This document shows, piece by piece, positions 1-7,445 of a stretch of 20,164 nt of DNA. Below the pieces are notes generated by a model. That model ran no database searches, had not been told where the DNA came from, and saw only the letters and a list, made by a program, of their open reading frames with translations. The stretch lies in IMG/VR virus record IMGVR_UViG_3300009790_000108, positions 1 through 20,164 of that record; one strand, 5' to 3'. Source of the DNA: a virus. How positions within the stretch are numbered: position 1 is the first letter of the stretch; every line of letters begins with the position of its first letter. Both the position numbers and the translations under genes were made by a program.

Positions 1-495
1 GGTTATGACGATTTTATAACTGCATATAAAGACATTATTAAAAAGGCTTGTGACAAGCTTAATGATAATAGATTTGCCGTTTTTGTTGTTGGCGAAGTTA
101 GATCAAAGAAAGGTGGTTACTATGGATTTGTCCAGGACACGATAGATGCATTCGTGGAGGGAGGCTTAGCGTATTACAACGAACTTATATTACTTACCAA
201 TATTGGGAGTAATGCTATTAGAGCCTCAGGTCAATTCAACGCATCTAGAAAGATGGTTAAAGGGCATCAAAACGCGCTTGTTTTTGCGAAAGGAGATCCC
301 GAAGCGATAGAAATAAAAGGGCTAGCTAAATCAATATCGGACCATTTCAACGAGCACAAGCACGTATTTCAAGCTTATGACAATCTAATGGTTTTTTGTA
401 AAGGCGATCCGAAGATAGCAGCAAAGGAGATAGGCAACCCCCAGGCTGAGGACTTAGATAATATTATTGCATCTGGGGGGATGATCGATGACTAG
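1..495 (+). CDS. Phage DNA methyltransferase-like protein, C-terminal part (5' truncated)
   Basis: The reading frame is open from base 1 to a TAG at 493-495, giving 164 residues without the true start. The GTG at 154 is an internal codon, since the frame upstream of it is open and looks coding. Visible motifs are RFAVFVVGEVRSKKG, then YYNELILLTNIGSNAIRA, FNASRKMVKGHQNALVFAKGDP, and a second related GDP segment. These match the C-terminal half of phage proteins annotated as DNA modification methylases, which often sit just before terminase genes. The catalytic and SAM-binding part would lie upstream of the window, so activity cannot be judged. The stop overlaps the next gene by 8 nt. The family assignment is from pattern memory and is moderately sure. 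Confidence 0.6.
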   Translation, partial: GYDDFITAYKDIIKKACDKLNDNRFAVFVVGEVRSKKGGYYGFVQDTIDAFVEGGLAYYNELILLTNIGSNAIRASGQFNASRKMVKGHQNALVFAKGDPEAIEIKGLAKSISDHFNEHKHVFQAYDNLMVFCKGDPKIAAKEIGNPQAEDLDNIIASGGMIDD

Positions 496-946
496 CAGAA
501 AGGTGGCCGATAAAATGACAGCCGCAGAACTAACACCCAAAATGTTAGAGCTACGGCGATACGGCTTGTCCATAGCAAAGATAGCCTCACAAGTTGGCAA
601 GTCTAAAAGTTATGTGCATAAGCACATAACTAAGGCTCTAGATGAGCTAGCGGATAAGTTGACTGAAGAAACAAAAACATACCGAGCTATTCAGTTGATG
701 CGGTATGAAGGCCTTCTAACGCCATTGCAGTCAAAAATAGTTAAAGGGGAACCCCCAGCAATAGACACTGCACGCAGGATATTAGACAGCATAAACAAAA
801 TCACAGGTGTAGAAACGCCACAGAAGGTCGCCCCAACTACCCCAGATGGTACAGAGCCATACAGCGACCCAGCAGCAGCGATGACGGAAGACGAAAGGCT
901 CAAGCGCATTGCAGAATTGCAGAAAAAACTCGATGACGGCAAATGA
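488..946 (+). CDS. Terminase small subunit-like protein
   Basis: A 152-residue protein with an N-terminal helix-turn-helix (about residues 10-55, including LRRYGLSIAKIASQVGKSKS) followed by a helical region and a charged C-terminus (ERLKRIAELQKKLDDGK). Size, HTH and position directly before the large terminase fit the small terminase subunit, which recognises the packaging site on phage DNA and presents it to the large subunit. The ATG at 488 follows a G-rich stretch at 475-480 and overlaps the upstream stop. The 3' end overlaps the large subunit start by 14 nt, suggesting translational coupling. The protein is too divergent for a family to be named, so the role rests mostly on synteny. Confidence 0.7.
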   Translation: MTSRKVADKMTAAELTPKMLELRRYGLSIAKIASQVGKSKSYVHKHITKALDELADKLTEETKTYRAIQLMRYEGLLTPLQSKIVKGEPPAIDTARRILDSINKITGVETPQKVAPTTPDGTEPYSDPAAAMTEDERLKRIAELQKKLDDGK

Positions 947-2585
947 GCAAATCGAACTCCTCAAATTGCTCGAACACCAGCACAAAGAACGGGCACGGAA
1001 CAGCCTCGACGCATACTGCAGGTATATCGAAATACCAGGTGCACCGCTGGTTGAAGACAGTTGTGAAAAAGGCGATGATTGTGACGATCCTAACTGTACT
1101 CTACATGAAGTTAGTAGCGCATTTTATCCTGACACGGTAGAGCCGGCAGAGCACCACAGCTTAATAAATACGACACTCGAGAAAGTAGAAAGTCGAGAGA
1201 TAGACCCCGAGACAGGCTACCGCTACGAAAACGTTATGATCTTCATGCCCCCTGGAAGCGCAAAGAGCACCTACGGCTCGGTAACGTTCCCAACTTGGTA
1301 CATGGGGAAGAATCCAAATAAGAACATCATCACGACCAGCTATGCCAGCCAACTGGCGCGCAAGTTTGGACGCAAATGCCGAACAATCACTGCCAGCAAG
1401 CAATTCACTGAGCTTTTCGACACCGGATTAAACCCCCAAAACCGTGCCGTAGACGATTGGGCCTTGCTTAATGGATCGACTTTCATGTGCGGCGGCATTC
1501 TTTCAGGGATAACCGGTAACCGCGCAGACATGCTCGTCATAGACGATCCGGTAAAAGGTCGAGAGGACGCCGACAGCCCCACAATTCGAGACAAGACATG
1601 GGAAGCATACCTATCCGACGTCAAAACTCGATTAAAGCCGAATGGCTCCCAGATAATCATCCAAACACGCTGGCACGAAGACGATCTATCAGGGCGAATA
1701 CTTCCCAAAAACTGGGATGGTAACAGCGGATGGGTGGAGAGTCGCCAAGGCGATATGTGGTACGTGATATGTCTACAAGCCCAATGTGAAAGAGAAGACG
1801 ACCCACTAGGACGCGAGATAGGCGAATACCTATGGACCGACTGGTTTAATGAGAAGTTCTGGGAAAGCACAAAGCGTGGACAAGGCACTCGAAACTGGGA
1901 TGCGCTCTACCAACAGAAACCCAAACCGGTAGAAGGCGCGCTAATAAAACGAGCGTGGCCACAACGCTACGGTGAGCCTCCCGCTGAATTTATGCGGGTA
2001 GTTTTCAGCCTAGACACCGCATACAAAGAAGACCAAATCAACGATCCGAGCGTGCTAACAATATGGGGCGAGAAAGAACATGGCAAGTACCTGCTCCATG
2101 TATGGCGGGATCGAGTAGAGTACCCAGCACTCAAGCGAATACTAGCCAATCATTACATGGCTTGGAAACCCTCAGCCGTTTTGATCGAGGACAAATCGAG
2201 CGGTCAATCACTCATACAAGAGTGCCGCGACGGTATCCTGCTCAAGCAGTACCCCAAACCAATACATATACCAGTGATAGCGATAGAGCCAGAAGGGAAC
2301 AAACTGGATCGCGCCGTCAGAGTATCGTCACAAATCGAAGCTGGGATCGTTTACCTACCAGAAGTGGCAGAGTGGCTAATGGATTACGAGTCGGAGTTGT
2401 TCGGCTTCCCCATCGCCACACACGACGACCAAGTGGACAGTACAACGCAATTCCTCGAATGGTCGCACAACAGCAGCATAAACCTCGAATTCATATCAAC
2501 AGGCAAGTCAACAACGGCACACCAAGCAGAGAATACTGGTGCGTTTGGCTTCCGAATGAAAAGCAATAAATACGGAGACTTTTAA
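933..2585 (+). CDS. terL: Terminase large subunit (ATPase/nuclease)
   Basis: A 550-residue DNA-packaging motor that pumps DNA into the prohead and cuts it. The ATPase domain shows a Walker A segment (MPPGSAKST, about residues 105-113), a Walker B segment (MLVIDDP, about 200-206) and an IIIQTRWHEDDL stretch around 241-252. The C-terminal nuclease domain shows acidic residues in FSLDT (about D361), VLIEDKSSG (E419) and THDDQVDST (D498, D499, D502), as expected for the RNase H-like fold. I chose the ATG at 933 because the upstream TTG at 909 lies deep inside the previous gene. Length is normal for the Terminase_6 type. An unusual acidic, Cys-containing insert lies at residues 44-58 (C44, C50, C55, H58), before the FYPDTVEPAEHH segment. 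Confidence 0.95.
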   Translation: MTANEQIELLKLLEHQHKERARNSLDAYCRYIEIPGAPLVEDSCEKGDDCDDPNCTLHEVSSAFYPDTVEPAEHHSLINTTLEKVESREIDPETGYRYENVMIFMPPGSAKSTYGSVTFPTWYMGKNPNKNIITTSYASQLARKFGRKCRTITASKQFTELFDTGLNPQNRAVDDWALLNGSTFMCGGILSGITGNRADMLVIDDPVKGREDADSPTIRDKTWEAYLSDVKTRLKPNGSQIIIQTRWHEDDLSGRILPKNWDGNSGWVESRQGDMWYVICLQAQCEREDDPLGREIGEYLWTDWFNEKFWESTKRGQGTRNWDALYQQKPKPVEGALIKRAWPQRYGEPPAEFMRVVFSLDTAYKEDQINDPSVLTIWGEKEHGKYLLHVWRDRVEYPALKRILANHYMAWKPSAVLIEDKSSGQSLIQECRDGILLKQYPKPIHIPVIAIEPEGNKLDRAVRVSSQIEAGIVYLPEVAEWLMDYESELFGFPIATHDDQVDSTTQFLEWSHNSSINLEFISTGKSTTAHQAENTGAFGFRMKSNKYGDF

Positions 2586-2588
2586 CTA

Positions 2589-4076
2589 ATGGCCGACGCA
2601 AAACTTAAACGCAAAGATATGATGGAATTATCCCGCGTGGATCATGGTAAGGGCATGTTTCAGGCACTAATAGACGGCATGATTCAAAATCCCGATAAAT
2701 TACTGCAGTCGAAAGGTGCGGGAAGGTTTGACGTTTACGCAGACCTGCTGCGCGACGACCAAGTAAAAAGCACGTTTCAGCAACGTAGAAGCGCGACGAT
2801 ATCATCCGAATGGTATGTAGCACCAGGCACGGAAGACAAAGAAGACACCGAGCAGTCAAAGTTCCTTAAATGGCAGCTTCAACAAATCAACTTCGACAAG
2901 ATTACAGACCAGATGCTGTACGCTGTGTTTTTTGGCTTTGCCGTCGCTGAGATAATATTCGGATACGATGAAGGTACAGGCTGGATATACGCCAAAGAAA
3001 TCAAGGTTAGAGATCGCAACCGCTTCATGTTTGACGAAGATCATAACCTCTTGCTTTACGAATGCGGTGATAAAACATCACTGCCACAACATAAGTTCTG
3101 GACCATATCAACCGGAGCCAACCACAGCGACAACCCATACGGTGAAGGGCTAGCGAACTCGCTTTACTGGCCGGTATTCTTTAAGAGAAATGGTATTAAA
3201 TTCTGGATGGTTTACCTTGAAAAATTTGGTATGCCAACGGTCAAAGCTGCACTATCACAATCGCAATTTCAGGACCCCGAACAACGTGGGATCGCGCTTC
3301 AAATTATCGAAGCCATACACGCCGACTCTGGCGTAGTGATGCCAGCAGACATTGAAATGGAGCTTATCGAGGCAAGCCGATCAGGTACCGCTACCTACGA
3401 AAAGCTGTACGACAAAATGGACGCGGCAATAAGTAAAATTGTTTTAAGCCAAACCATGACCACTGACGACGGCAGCAGCAAGAGCCAAGCCGAAGTGCAT
3501 AAGGGCGTGAAGGACGAAGTTATAAAATCAGATGCCGACCTGATATGTGAAACCTTCAATAGCGACATTGTGCGCCAACTTATAGACCTCAATTTTGCAA
3601 ACACAGAGTTCTACCCCGAGGTGTGGCGAAGAACCGAGCCAGAGCAAGACCTGAAGGATATCGCAGAGCGCGACACCAAGATAAAGTCACTCGGGGTTAA
3701 ACCAACCGAAGAATACATCAAAGATACCTACGGCGAAGGCTGGGTAATTGATGAAAACGCCAACCAGCCTCCAACCATGCCACCCAATGCCGATCCCGAA
3801 TTTGCGGAACCAGGCATACGCACACAAAAGTCGAACCAACACAGACAGGATCAGCACGCCATAAACAATGGCGCCTCGATGTTAGCAACCGCATACAACG
3901 AGCTACTTACGCCAAAGATTGAACAGATACTTGCACTCGCAGAAGAAAGCGGCGACCTCGAGAGCATGAGAGATAACCTCTTTGACTTAGTCAACGACTC
4001 TAGCGACGAGAACGTGAAGAAAATAGAGCGTGCCACTTTTGCAGCACGCATAGCCGCAATATTTAAGGGCCGATAA
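2589..4076 (+). CDS. Portal protein, DUF935 family (Mu gp29-like)
   Basis: A 495-residue protein expected to form the dodecameric portal at one head vertex, through which DNA enters and leaves and to which the terminase docks. The N-terminal half shows the DUF935 pattern: DVYADLLRDDQVKSTFQQRR, then SSEWYVAPG, then FFGFAVAEIIFGYDEG, then IKVRDRNRFMFDE, and in the middle KFGMPTVKAA and VLSQTMTTDDGSSKSQAEVH. This is characteristic of Mu gp29-type portals. A GGAG at 2575-2578 precedes the ATG at 2589. The stop shares one base with the next ATG (TAATG). Order terminase, portal, gpF is that of Mu-like phages. Confidence 0.92.
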   Translation: MADAKLKRKDMMELSRVDHGKGMFQALIDGMIQNPDKLLQSKGAGRFDVYADLLRDDQVKSTFQQRRSATISSEWYVAPGTEDKEDTEQSKFLKWQLQQINFDKITDQMLYAVFFGFAVAEIIFGYDEGTGWIYAKEIKVRDRNRFMFDEDHNLLLYECGDKTSLPQHKFWTISTGANHSDNPYGEGLANSLYWPVFFKRNGIKFWMVYLEKFGMPTVKAALSQSQFQDPEQRGIALQIIEAIHADSGVVMPADIEMELIEASRSGTATYEKLYDKMDAAISKIVLSQTMTTDDGSSKSQAEVHKGVKDEVIKSDADLICETFNSDIVRQLIDLNFANTEFYPEVWRRTEPEQDLKDIAERDTKIKSLGVKPTEEYIKDTYGEGWVIDENANQPPTMPPNADPEFAEPGIRTQKSNQHRQDQHAINNGASMLATAYNELLTPKIEQILALAEESGDLESMRDNLFDLVNDSSDENVKKIERATFAARIAAIFKGR

Positions 4077-5296
4077 TGATAGCAGGTGAAACCTTCAATC
4101 TAGCGCCAGAGAAGGCAATAGAGTTCTATAAGGACAAAGGGCTACGCCGATCATTTGCATGGCAAGATATGATCAAGGAGGAGCACGCCTACGCCTTCAC
4201 AGTTGCAAAAATGATGGACAGAGACTTACTCGACACCACAAAGCAGCTTATCGACACCATGATAGCCGAAGGTAGAACGATCCAAGACTTCAACAAAGAG
4301 TTAATACCTCACCTGCAAAAGAAAGGGTGGTGGGGTAAAGACGATGTTATCGATCCATTGACCGGCATGGTCACAAACGCGCAGCTAGGAAGTCCAGCAC
4401 GGCTAGAAACAATATTTAGAACAAACATGCAAAGCGCTTATGCCGTGGGCGCATGGGAAGCGATAGAAGCTAGTAAGGAGAGTTTGCCGTACCTTATGTA
4501 CGACGCAATAGACGACGGACGCGCCAGGGAAGAACATGCCAAGTTTGATGGGCTCGTTTTGCCCGTTGATCATCCATTCTGGAAAGAACACTACCCACCA
4601 AATGACTACAACTGCCGGTGCGGTACCATTCAAATGGACGAGGACGACGTAGAGGACGAAGGGCTAGAAATTAGCGACGACCCAGTGATAGAGCGTAAGC
4701 CATGGACCAACCCCCTCACCGGCATAACGGAGCAGCTACCAGTAGGCGTAAGCCCCAGCTTTAACTTTAATGCAGGACATGAGCGCATGCGAATACTCGC
4801 AAATGCTTACATGGGAAAGGTAAAGCGCCAAGGTTCACCTGCAGACGAGGTAGGCCACTTGTTAAGCAGTTCAACGATAAATGCCGCGTTTCGTTCCTGG
4901 CTTGATAACAACCGCACAGCCACCGACGAAAGAGTATGGCCGATAGGTACCTATTCACCCAGGGCATTGAAAAAGCTGGACGACGAAGGGATCACGCCAA
5001 CCACAGGCATGATAGAGCTAAACACTGCAGTCGCCAGGCAAAGCAACCTGACCAACGCCGAGCTATACGAACTACCTGACATTATAGCCTCACCAGACGC
5101 GGTCTATTTTCACAAAAGCCGTCGCACCGTCATATACACCCGCACCAATGACGATGGCACAGTAACCATGGTGACAACTAAAACCAATGGTAGAGCGGGA
5201 GGTCGCGCATACGACTACGTGAAAGCAGCAGAAATAACCACGCAAGACACCCTCGATAAGCGCATAGCACGCGGCACGTTCCTAGTTTGGCAATAA
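4076..5296 (+). CDS. gpF-like head morphogenesis protein fused to a C-terminal BECR-type nuclease-like domain
   Basis: A 406-residue, two-part protein. Residues about 30-235 match the phage Mu gpF (minor head protein) family, with MYDAIDDGRAREEHAKFDG, then HPFWKEHYPPNDYNCRCG (C180, C182), then LPVGVSPSFNFNAG. After a linker, residues about 285-406 form a second domain. It contains VWPIGTYSPRALKKL, then AELYELPDIIASPDAVYF, then TVIYTRTNDDGTVTMVTTKT and a Lys/Arg-rich end. This resembles the phage-barnase-EndoU-ColicinE5/D-RelE (PBECR2-like) nuclease domains known to be fused to phage head proteins. Such domains are thought to be carried in the virion. The nuclease assignment is from pattern memory, and no catalytic residues are claimed. 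Translation is likely coupled to the portal gene through the TAATG overlap. Confidence 0.85.
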   Translation: MIAGETFNLAPEKAIEFYKDKGLRRSFAWQDMIKEEHAYAFTVAKMMDRDLLDTTKQLIDTMIAEGRTIQDFNKELIPHLQKKGWWGKDDVIDPLTGMVTNAQLGSPARLETIFRTNMQSAYAVGAWEAIEASKESLPYLMYDAIDDGRAREEHAKFDGLVLPVDHPFWKEHYPPNDYNCRCGTIQMDEDDVEDEGLEISDDPVIERKPWTNPLTGITEQLPVGVSPSFNFNAGHERMRILANAYMGKVKRQGSPADEVGHLLSSSTINAAFRSWLDNNRTATDERVWPIGTYSPRALKKLDDEGITPTTGMIELNTAVARQSNLTNAELYELPDIIASPDAVYFHKSRRTVIYTRTNDDGTVTMVTTKTNGRAGGRAYDYVKAAEITTQDTLDKRIARGTFLVWQ

Positions 5297-5323
5297 AAAA
5301 GTTCACTAAAACGAACGAAAATA

Positions 5324-5380
5324 GTTGATAAGTTCGGTTTATGGGTAAATACTAAGCACCGTAAACCGAACTTAACCAAC
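5324..5380. promoter_or_regulatory. Inverted repeat with possible promoter upstream of the accessory block
   Basis: In the 97-bp gap after the gpF-like gene, TAAGTTCGGTTTA (5329-5341) is matched by a perfect 13-bp inverted copy at 5362-5374. The match extends to GTTG/CAAC at the outer ends with one extra base on the right arm. The 20-base loop and absence of a T-run argue against a simple terminator. A TTGATA at 5325-5330 with TAAATA or AATACT 15-17 bases downstream could be a weak promoter inside the repeat. This would make the site an operator for the genes starting at 5394. The repeat is seen directly, and its function is inferred. Confidence 0.5.
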
Positions 5381-5393
5381 AAGGCCAACCGAA

Positions 5394-5666
5394 ATGAACG
5401 AGCTATCCCAATACGAGAATCTAATAGATTGTTTGTTAGAACTCATGGACAAAATAATTCCTCTTGAATTTGCCAAATGCGATCCAGTACCACCAGGTGA
5501 TGTTATGTGGGAAGGAAGATCACGCAAGCTAATTGTCACAGCTACCTACACAGATATAAGCACTATAAGCATTACAGACAGCGCTTATAGAGTTTTGGAA
5601 GCAGAAGAATTAAGCATTTCAAATATTTATACATTAGTTGGCAAATTCATAGACATGGAGGCATAG
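5394..5666 (+). CDS. Small hypothetical protein (90 aa)
   Basis: A 90-residue acidic protein with no signal peptide, no membrane segment and no motif I recognise. It starts with a helical stretch (ENLIDCLLELMDKIIPLEF), has a central basic patch (WEGRSRKLIVTATYTD) and ends with a helical segment. An AAGG at 5381-5384 serves as a modest ribosome-binding site before ATG 5394. It is the first gene after the inverted repeat at 5324-5380 and ends one base before the next gene, so the two probably form one transcript. Function is unknown. It is likely real because of spacing, ribosome-binding site and coupling. Confidence 0.6.
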   Translation: MNELSQYENLIDCLLELMDKIIPLEFAKCDPVPPGDVMWEGRSRKLIVTATYTDISTISITDSAYRVLEAEELSISNIYTLVGKFIDMEA

Positions 5667-5667
5667 C

Positions 5668-6879
5668 ATGGCGCACCAAAAAATGTACGTAACCCTCAAG
5701 TTTGGCTTTTCAGCCGTAGTGGGGGAGGCGGTATACGACAGCGGTGCCGTGATCATCTTTAACGGTACCAGGCAAGAGATTTATAGCTTATTCGGCACTA
5801 AAAACGTAAGGCGTTTTATTGACCCTGACAGATGGTCGGGGCCTGACATTCAGCAATACCCCAAAGGCTGGATGCATCTAAGCCGCGAAACCTACACCGC
5901 AGAAATGCAAGAGAAAGACAAACCTAACCAACGGAGCAAAACCATGACAGAGAAAAGCACAACAGCCATCAGCATCAAAAAGCCAGAAACTGCACTAAAC
6001 CGAGCGCAAACCGAAGTAGGCAGCATTATCGAGCAGATCGAAGCGAAGATCGCTGACAAAGAAGAAAACTATCAGGGCCTTGTTTACGACGCCACCACGC
6101 CAGAAGGGTACGAGAACTGCCGCGAAGTCTGCAAAGAATTACGCCCCCTGCGCGCCGATGTTGAAAAGACCCGCAAGGCATTGAAAGCACCGGTCACGGC
6201 TTTAGGCAAAAAGGTAGACACAGGATTTAAAACGCTTATACAGCGCATGGATAAGCTACTCGAAGCACCCCAGGAGGCATACCGAGCCGAAGACGAACGC
6301 AAAGAGCGTATAGAAGCGGAGCGCATCGAGAAGGCACAAAACGCCATGACCTGGATGCGAAACCTTTGCAACACCGCAATGCAAGTGGACAGCGCCAAAA
6401 TTCAGGAACTGCTCAATAAGCTGGAAGAAAAAGAAATAGACCCCGAACTATTTCAGGAGCTACTCGCAGAGGCAACCAGCCTCAAAGAGCAAACACTGCA
6501 GAGCCTTAAAATGGCCCTTTCATTGAAGCAGCAAGCGGAAGAAAACGAGCGCAAACTAGCGGAAATGCAGAAAGAAGCAACCCAGCGCGCCCAGGAGGAA
6601 GAAAAGCAACCGGAGCCAAGCAAACAGACAGAGACACTAAAACCTGCCTCAGAAGCAACGCACAGGAACGATAGTGACGACGCAGCCAGCTACATGGCTC
6701 ACCCTTCAAACAAAAAAGCCCCCGCGGTACAAGCACAAAGTTATTCGCCTCTAGAGCTTTGGCCTAGCGACACGGACCGCGCAGAAAACGAAGCGCTAGA
6801 CGAAGTATGCATCAAGCTTCAAGAAGCTGAGGAATACATCGAATTTTTAAGCCGGCAGATAGGGCAACTATTTATATAG
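5668..6879 (+). CDS. Coiled-coil phage protein, DUF1351-like pattern, with extra N-terminal segment
   Basis: A 403-residue protein in two parts. Residues 1-90 are a small, probably beta-rich segment (MYVTLKFGFSAVVGEAVYDSG). Residues from 93 on are long charged helices: SIIEQIEAKIADKE, ELRPLRADVEKTRKALKAPV, then EAYRAEDERKERIEAERIE, then Gln/Glu/Lys-rich coils to about 330, a low-complexity linker, and a final helix. The middle part resembles DUF1351-type phage proteins, often found beside recombination genes, but this is only pattern similarity. An in-frame ATG at 5944 has its own GGAG seven bases upstream and could give a separate 311-residue product. No recombinase gene is visible nearby. 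A terminator follows at 6899-6920. Confidence 0.7.
   Translation: MAHQKMYVTLKFGFSAVVGEAVYDSGAVIIFNGTRQEIYSLFGTKNVRRFIDPDRWSGPDIQQYPKGWMHLSRETYTAEMQEKDKPNQRSKTMTEKSTTAISIKKPETALNRAQTEVGSIIEQIEAKIADKEENYQGLVYDATTPEGYENCREVCKELRPLRADVEKTRKALKAPVTALGKKVDTGFKTLIQRMDKLLEAPQEAYRAEDERKERIEAERIEKAQNAMTWMRNLCNTAMQVDSAKIQELLNKLEEKEIDPELFQELLAEATSLKEQTLQSLKMALSLKQQAEENERKLAEMQKEATQRAQEEEKQPEPSKQTETLKPASEATHRNDSDDAASYMAHPSNKKAPAVQAQSYSPLELWPSDTDRAENEALDEVCIKLQEAEEYIEFLSRQIGQLFI
5933..5946 (+). promoter_or_regulatory. Internal ribosome-binding site and in-frame start
   Basis: GGAG at 5933-5936 lies seven bases before an in-frame ATG at 5944, inside the coiled-coil gene and exactly at the junction between its N-terminal segment and the helical part (MTEKSTTAISIKKPE). 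It could be a second translation start, or the remnant of a former separate gene start after a fusion. Confidence 0.45.
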
Positions 6880-6898
6880 GCACAATTTAAAACAATGG

Positions 6899-6920
6899 AA
6901 GCGGCGTAAAGCCGCTTTTT
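6899..6920 (+). terminator. Intrinsic terminator after the coiled-coil gene
   Basis: AAGCGGC (6899-6905), a 5-base loop, GCCGCTT (6911-6917), then T residues to 6920. A perfect 7-bp stem followed by a T-run is a classical rho-independent terminator. It lies 19 bases after the stop at 6879 and 12 bases before the next start. Confidence 0.85.
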
Positions 6921-6932
6921 ATCGGAGTAAAC

Positions 6933-7370
6933 ATGAATACTTCAAGCGTACATTTCAGCCCAAGAGAAAAGCAGGTTTACGACTTGATGATAACAGGCGT
7001 AAGACAGAGAGTTATCGCTCAGGAAGTTGGAATATCAGTTAGAACAACTAAATTCTACTATTCATCTATTTTCAAGAAACTTGGCGTTCATTCATCCCGT
7101 GAAGTAGTGGCGAAGCACTACATGAAATTAAATGCTATTAAAGAAAATCGCACACCAGGCATAGAATTGCTATCTAAAGCCGAGCGCCGTGTTTATGACC
7201 AAGCCGTTACAGGAGTTAGCAGAAAAGAAATAGCTTCAAGGCTTTTTCGTTCAGAAAGCACGGTTATATTTCACTTGAAAAATATAAGCAAAAAACTAGG
7301 AGGCGTCTCAATGCTTGAAATGGTGATTTCTCGCTACAGGGAAAATGAAAGTCATTTTAATGCAATGTAA
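6933..7370 (+). CDS. Tandem double LuxR-type HTH protein without sensor domain
   Basis: A 145-residue protein built from two copies of a LuxR/GerE-type helix-turn-helix. The first spans about residues 8-65 (FSPREKQVYDLMITG, then IAQEVGISVRTTKFYYSSIFKKLGV). The second spans about 79-136 (LLSKAERRVYDQAVTG, then IASRLFRSESTVIFHLKNISKKLGG). The repeats are offset by about 71 residues. No autoinducer, receiver or other sensory domain is present. It is probably a DNA-binding regulator in which the second copy supplies the dimer partner within one chain. GGAG at 6924-6927 precedes the ATG. Terminators flank the gene on both sides, as in a moron-type insert. Targets are unknown, and the inverted repeat at 5324-5380 is one candidate. 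Confidence 0.88.
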   Translation: MNTSSVHFSPREKQVYDLMITGVRQRVIAQEVGISVRTTKFYYSSIFKKLGVHSSREVVAKHYMKLNAIKENRTPGIELLSKAERRVYDQAVTGVSRKEIASRLFRSESTVIFHLKNISKKLGGVSMLEMVISRYRENESHFNAM

Positions 7371-7377
7371 TTAACTA

Positions 7378-7402
7378 AGGCGCTTTACTAGCGTCTTTTT
7401 TT
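7378..7402 (+). terminator. Intrinsic terminator after the LuxR-type gene
   Basis: AGGCGCT (7378-7384) pairs with AGCGTCT (7390-7396) through six Watson-Crick pairs and one G-T pair. The loop is 5 bases and a T-run follows to 7402. It starts seven bases after the stop at 7370. Confidence 0.75.
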
Positions 7403-7413
7403 AGGCTGATAAT
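7384..7413 (+). promoter_or_regulatory. Possible promoter for the lipoprotein gene
   Basis: TTTACT (7384-7389), an 18-base spacer and GATAAT (7408-7413) give a plausible sigma70 promoter. It would overlap the preceding terminator and drive the lipoprotein gene starting at 7446. The match is weak and unsupported by other evidence. Confidence 0.3.
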
Positions 7414-7445
7414 AGGCCTTAACCAACGCCAAAGGAAAATTTATT

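Noticed and set aside
154-495. GTG-started 113-residue gene
   Set aside because: The frame is open and coding-like back to base 1, so the GTG is an internal codon of a gene truncated by the window edge.
909-932. TTG start giving eight extra residues for the large terminase
   Set aside because: It lies deeper in the small terminase gene, while ATG 933 gives a short overlap and a normal N-terminus.
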